In this document: one piece after another, positions 13,616 to 15,595 of the stretch
Layout of the letters: each line of letters opens with the position of its first letter
How positions within the stretch are numbered: position 1 is the first letter of the stretch
Source of the DNA: JBAWYM01 sp037143575
Lineage (GTDB): Bacteria; Patescibacteriota; Gracilibacteria; Peribacterales; Peribacteraceae
Assembly: GCA_037143575.1 (NCBI GenBank)
Contig: JBAWYM010000045.1
Coordinates: forward strand, 1-15,595
DNA: 15,595 bases
Direction of reading: 5' to 3'
The notes under the pieces: model-generated
Database searches by the model: none
Told to the model about the DNA's origin: nothing
The model's input: the letters and a program-made list of their open reading frames with translations, nothing else
Translations under genes and position numbers: made by a program

Positions 13616-14199
13616 ATCCCCCGCCCCGCCACCACCTGCCGCATCCCTGCGCGTTTCCTAAGCTCATCGAGCGAACCGATATTCCCCACCTGCATCATCT
13701 TCAGGAGCGCCTGCGCCGTCATGAGAACATCGGGGAGCGCACGGTGGAGATTGCCGGCAACGGTGAGCCCCAGGCGTGCACCGACCATATCCAGACTATG
13801 ACGAAATTCCCTTGGGAAAAGTGAACGGCTCAGCTTGAGCGTGCAGAAGCACTCCGGCAGATCCACGTACCCCCAGCAGCACTCCTTCTCGCAGTCCAGA
13901 AATCCCATGTCGAACTCGGCATTGTGCGCGACGAGGGATGACCCCGCAGCGAAGGTGAGGAATTCCGGAAGCACCTGATCAATCGTCGAGGCGGATTTCA
14001 CCTCTTCGTCACTGATGTGATTGACCCTGCGCGCCTCCCACGGAATCTCCCGCTCGGGGTTCACCATCCGCACAAAAGCGCTCTCCTCTAGGATTTTGCC
14101 GTCCTCTACTCTCACCCCTGCAATCTCGATGATGCGGTGCCCACGCTTGGGATCGAGGCCGGTGGTTTCGGTATCGAATACCGTGAAGGCGGGAAGCAT
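13606..14199 (-). CDS. DnaQ-like DEDDh 3'-5' exonuclease
   Basis: 197 residues. The three exonuclease motifs are intact: DTETTG (9-14), HNAEFD (92-97) and HRALPD (152-157), the last supplying the His and Asp of the DEDDh class. This fold proofreads as the epsilon subunit of DNA polymerase III or works as a separate exonuclease on DNA or RNA. The length suits a stand-alone domain with a short C-terminal tail of about 25 residues that could bind a partner. The ATG at 14199 has TATAGT nine bases upstream. Its stop lies in a tandem repeat, so repeat turnover could change the very C-terminus. It is transcribed toward def and divergently from nth. dnaQ is the closest named relative, but I leave the symbol empty because paralogues are common. 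Confidence 0.9.
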   Translation of the reverse strand: MLPAFTVFDTETTGLDPKRGHRIIEIAGVRVEDGKILEESAFVRMVNPEREIPWEARRVNHISDEEVKSASTIDQVLPEFLTFAAGSSLVAHNAEFDMGFLDCEKECCWGYVDLPECFCTLKLSRSLFPREFRHSLDMVGARLGLTVAGNLHRALPDVLMTAQALLKMMQVGNIGSLDELRKRAGMRQVVAGRGIRT

Positions 14200-14208
14200 G
14201 GGGAGCCG

Positions 14209-14214
14209 ACTATA
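14209..14214 (-). promoter_or_regulatory. -10-like TATAGT before the DnaQ-like gene
   Basis: TATAGT on the minus strand ends nine bases before the ATG at 14199, predicting a leader of only two or three bases. No Shine-Dalgarno or convincing -35 is seen. Confidence 0.4.
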
Positions 14215-14266
14215 CCCGAGGAAAGGGGATGATCCAGGAAGAGAGATTGACGTGCCTACTCAAGAA

Positions 14267-14294
14267 GATCCAAGAAACAAGATGCAAGATCCAG
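14267..14294 (+). repeat. GAnnCAA heptamer array 3
   Basis: Four units: GATCCAA, GAAACAA, GATGCAA and GATCCAG, with a further lone GATCCAG at 14231-14237. It lies in the divergent dnaQ/nth gap and is inverted relative to array 4, from which it is separated by about 56 bases. Confidence 0.85.
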
Positions 14295-14350
14295 GTGTAC
14301 GAACCGACTTCTCAAGAATTGGACTGTGTAACATGATTGTTCATTGAATA

Positions 14351-14396
14351 TTGGATCTCGTATCTTTCTTGGATCTTGTCTCTTGTATCTTGTATC
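14351..14396 (-). repeat. GAnnCAA heptamer array 4 (reads TTGnnTC on the plus strand)
   Basis: Units TTGGATC, TCGTATC, TTGGATC, TTGTCTC, TTGTATC and TTGTATC, with a TTTC interruption. It ends eight bases before the GTG start of nth and is open in the nth frame, so it can be mistaken for an N-terminal extension. Confidence 0.88.
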
Positions 14397-14404
14397 TTTC
14401 CTCC

Positions 14405-15076
14405 GTGTCCTCCATCGCACCAACCGCAATCCTCCACATCCTCAAGCGCCTCTACACACCCCCGCGCTCCTTCCTCGCTTACGAAACCCCCCTCGATCTC
14501 CTCGTCGCCACCATCCTCTCGGCACAGTGCACCGATGCCCGCGTAAACCTTGTGACGCCAAAACTCTTCGCGCTCTGCAGATCACCCGAAGACTACCTCC
14601 GCCTCTCACGGAAGAAGCTGGAAACGCTGATCCACTCCTGCGGAACCTTTCGCAACAAAGCAAAGTTCATTCACGGTCTCTGCAAAATTCTGCTCAAGAA
14701 ACACCGAGGCAAAGTCCCCCAGACAATGGAAGAACTTACGGAACTTCCAGGAGTCGGACGCAAGACCGCCGCGATCATCCTCTATGCCGCCTTCGGGAAA
14801 AACGAAGCGATTGCTGTGGATACGCACGTGGGACGTTTGTCGCTCCGGCTGGGGCTGAGCAAAGGGAAAACACCGGAGAAGATCGAGAAAGACCTCCTGA
14901 AGCTCTTCCCACAGAAAGACTGGGGACTCGTGAATACGCTGATGATCAGCCACGGAAGAGCGGTGTGCATGGCGCGCAACAGGCAGTGCGGGGAGTGTGT
15001 GTTCAAGAAAGATTGCCCGTCGTCACTTGTAGGTGGGAGAAGCGATTTGGCAAGGGATTCTTCCCGTCGCCGTTGA
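14405..15076 (+). CDS. nth: Endonuclease III (DNA glycosylase/AP lyase)
   Basis: 223 residues from the GTG at 14405. It removes oxidised pyrimidines and cleaves at abasic sites in base excision repair. The helix-hairpin-helix LPGVGRKTA (114-122) holds the catalytic Lys120, and VDTHV (138-142) the catalytic Asp139. The iron-sulfur cluster loop is complete, with Cys188, Cys195, Cys198 and Cys204 in C-x6-C-x2-C-x5-C spacing. Early motifs such as LLVATILSAQCTD (32-44) also match. The frame is open back to 14351, but that part is repeat array 4 and is rejected. There is no Shine-Dalgarno; the bases before GTG are pyrimidine-rich. The 3' end overlaps the convergent ORF at 15023 by 54 bases. About 19 residues after the cluster, ending RDSSRRR, are unlike the usual tail. 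Confidence 0.94.
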   Translation: MSSIAPTAILHILKRLYTPPRSFLAYETPLDLLVATILSAQCTDARVNLVTPKLFALCRSPEDYLRLSRKKLETLIHSCGTFRNKAKFIHGLCKILLKKHRGKVPQTMEELTELPGVGRKTAAIILYAAFGKNEAIAVDTHVGRLSLRLGLSKGKTPEKIEKDLLKLFPQKDWGLVNTLMISHGRAVCMARNRQCGECVFKKDCPSSLVGGRSDLARDSSRRR

Positions 15077-15559
15077 AACAATCGTTCCGCTAGATGGAGC
15101 CCTCAAAAGAAGAGATATCATAGCACGCGTTCTTTCCCACAAATCACAGAGATCATCAGGGATACCGTCAATGTGGGCATCCGTTTCAGTACGATCGGCA
15201 TACATCATTGCGTAGAGATCGATGACAATGTCCGCCTGCCCACGCACGAGACTGGCATGCTTTCGTAAGGCTTCTCCAAGAGTTTTCTGAATGCGTTTGA
15301 TGTGTCCTTGACCGGAGGAAAGAGTGAGGCAACGATTGTGAATTATTTGGAGATCTGATGCAAAGTACCTGACGAAAGGATTGGAGCGATACGTTGTTAG
15401 TACACCTTCAATGAGTGCGCTGCTCTTTTGATCATCAACAGGATCGATCAGAATAGAATCGTTTCGAATCTTATGGAGATATGCTCCATAACCGCCTCCG
15501 ACTTCCGTGATGACGCTTGCAGGACTGATCGGAAATTGAGGAAGACTGATACCCACCAC
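15023..15559 (-). CDS. Methyltransferase-like protein, 5'-truncated
   Basis: 178 residues as read, probably a fragment. EVGGGYG (19-25) looks like the glycine-rich SAM-binding motif I of class I methyltransferases, of the kind found in putative sugar O-methyltransferases. ILIDPVDD (36-43) fits the acidic end of the second strand, and ADIVIDLYAMMY with the later SGTIVSTATG fit strands 4 and 5. Motif I normally follows a substantial N-terminal part, absent here. The first usable codons are two GTGs at 15559 and 15556 inside a hairpin, with an in-frame TGA at 15578-15580, and no Met follows until about residue 118. The gene therefore seems cut at its 5' end by a foreign sequence. It converges on nth with a 54-base overlap. 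The family call is tentative. Confidence 0.5.
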   Translation of the reverse strand: MVGISLPQFPISPASVITEVGGGYGAYLHKIRNDSILIDPVDDQKSSALIEGVLTTYRSNPFVRYFASDLQIIHNRCLTLSSGQGHIKRIQKTLGEALRKHASLVRGQADIVIDLYAMMYADRTETDAHIDGIPDDLCDLWERTRAMISLLLRAPSSGTIVSTATGRIPCQIASPTYK

Positions 15560-15575
15560 CAGCTGAAGCTGGTGG
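15556..15575. repeat. Strong hairpin at the window edge, possible insertion-sequence end
   Basis: CCACCAGC and GCTGGTGG pair around a TGAA loop, eight to nine uninterrupted pairs, followed by a GC-rich flank to the window end. Subterminal hairpins of this size are typical of IS200/IS605 ends. The sequence breaks the methyltransferase-like frame. No transposase is visible because the window stops here. Confidence 0.5.
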
Positions 15576-15595
15576 GTTCAGCCACGGGCAGCGGC

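Noticed and set aside
14247..14275. TTGACG as -35 of an nth promoter
   Set aside because: No -10-like hexamer lies 16-19 bases downstream.
14344..15093. 249-codon open frame overlapping nth in another frame
   Set aside because: The nth frame carries all catalytic and cluster residues; this product is Arg/Pro-rich with no motif.

Overview
The window looks like a piece of a bacterial chromosome, most plausibly from a member of the Candidate Phyla Radiation (Patescibacteria), perhaps the Peribacteria/Peregrinibacteria side. This is an inference from style: many GT-C membrane glycosyltransferases, single-copy housekeeping genes scattered without their usual partners (gatB without gatA/gatC), a free-standing four-helix-bundle 'S23' gene, and short heptamer repeats in the gaps. 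TGA is used as a stop (for example by def and by the ORF at 10394), so the recoded-UGA lineages are excluded. No rRNA, tRNA or CRISPR was seen. No gene-free stretch exceeds about 205 bases.

Left third (1-7570): a surface-glycosylation locus. Three large multi-pass GT-C-type proteins lie head to tail on the minus strand: a PIG-V/Gpi18-like enzyme, a GT39-like enzyme with an N-terminal beta-rich ectodomain, and a 6-pyruvoyl-tetrahydropterin-synthase-related (YfhO-like) protein. The last is clearly more AT-rich than its neighbours. A divergent plus-strand GT2 gene resembles polyprenyl-phosphate-mannose synthase, and a convergent PMT-family protein O-mannosyltransferase follows. The GT2 would charge polyprenyl phosphate with a sugar on the cytoplasmic side, and the GT-C enzymes would use that donor outside.

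Middle (7685-10816): dprA (DNA uptake/recombination), an AAC(6')-like GNAT acetyltransferase, an HTH-Fic protein with two direct-repeat operator candidates over its promoter, and an unrecognised small gene, all on the minus strand.

Right third (10936-15595): gatB, a four-helix-bundle protein, peptide deformylase and a DnaQ-like exonuclease on the minus strand, endonuclease III on the plus strand, and a 5'-truncated methyltransferase-like ORF whose start falls in a hairpin at the window edge.

Two patterns cut across these genes. First, many gaps hold short tandem repeats with a 7- or 9-bp unit that differs by locus. The GAnnCAA heptamer occurs as four arrays in alternating orientation around the four-helix-bundle gene and between dnaQ and nth. 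These arrays are stop-free in every frame and create false N-terminal extensions. Second, Shine-Dalgarno sequences are essentially absent, while TAnnnT (-10-like) hexamers sit 6-10 bases before at least six start codons, suggesting leaderless or near-leaderless transcripts.
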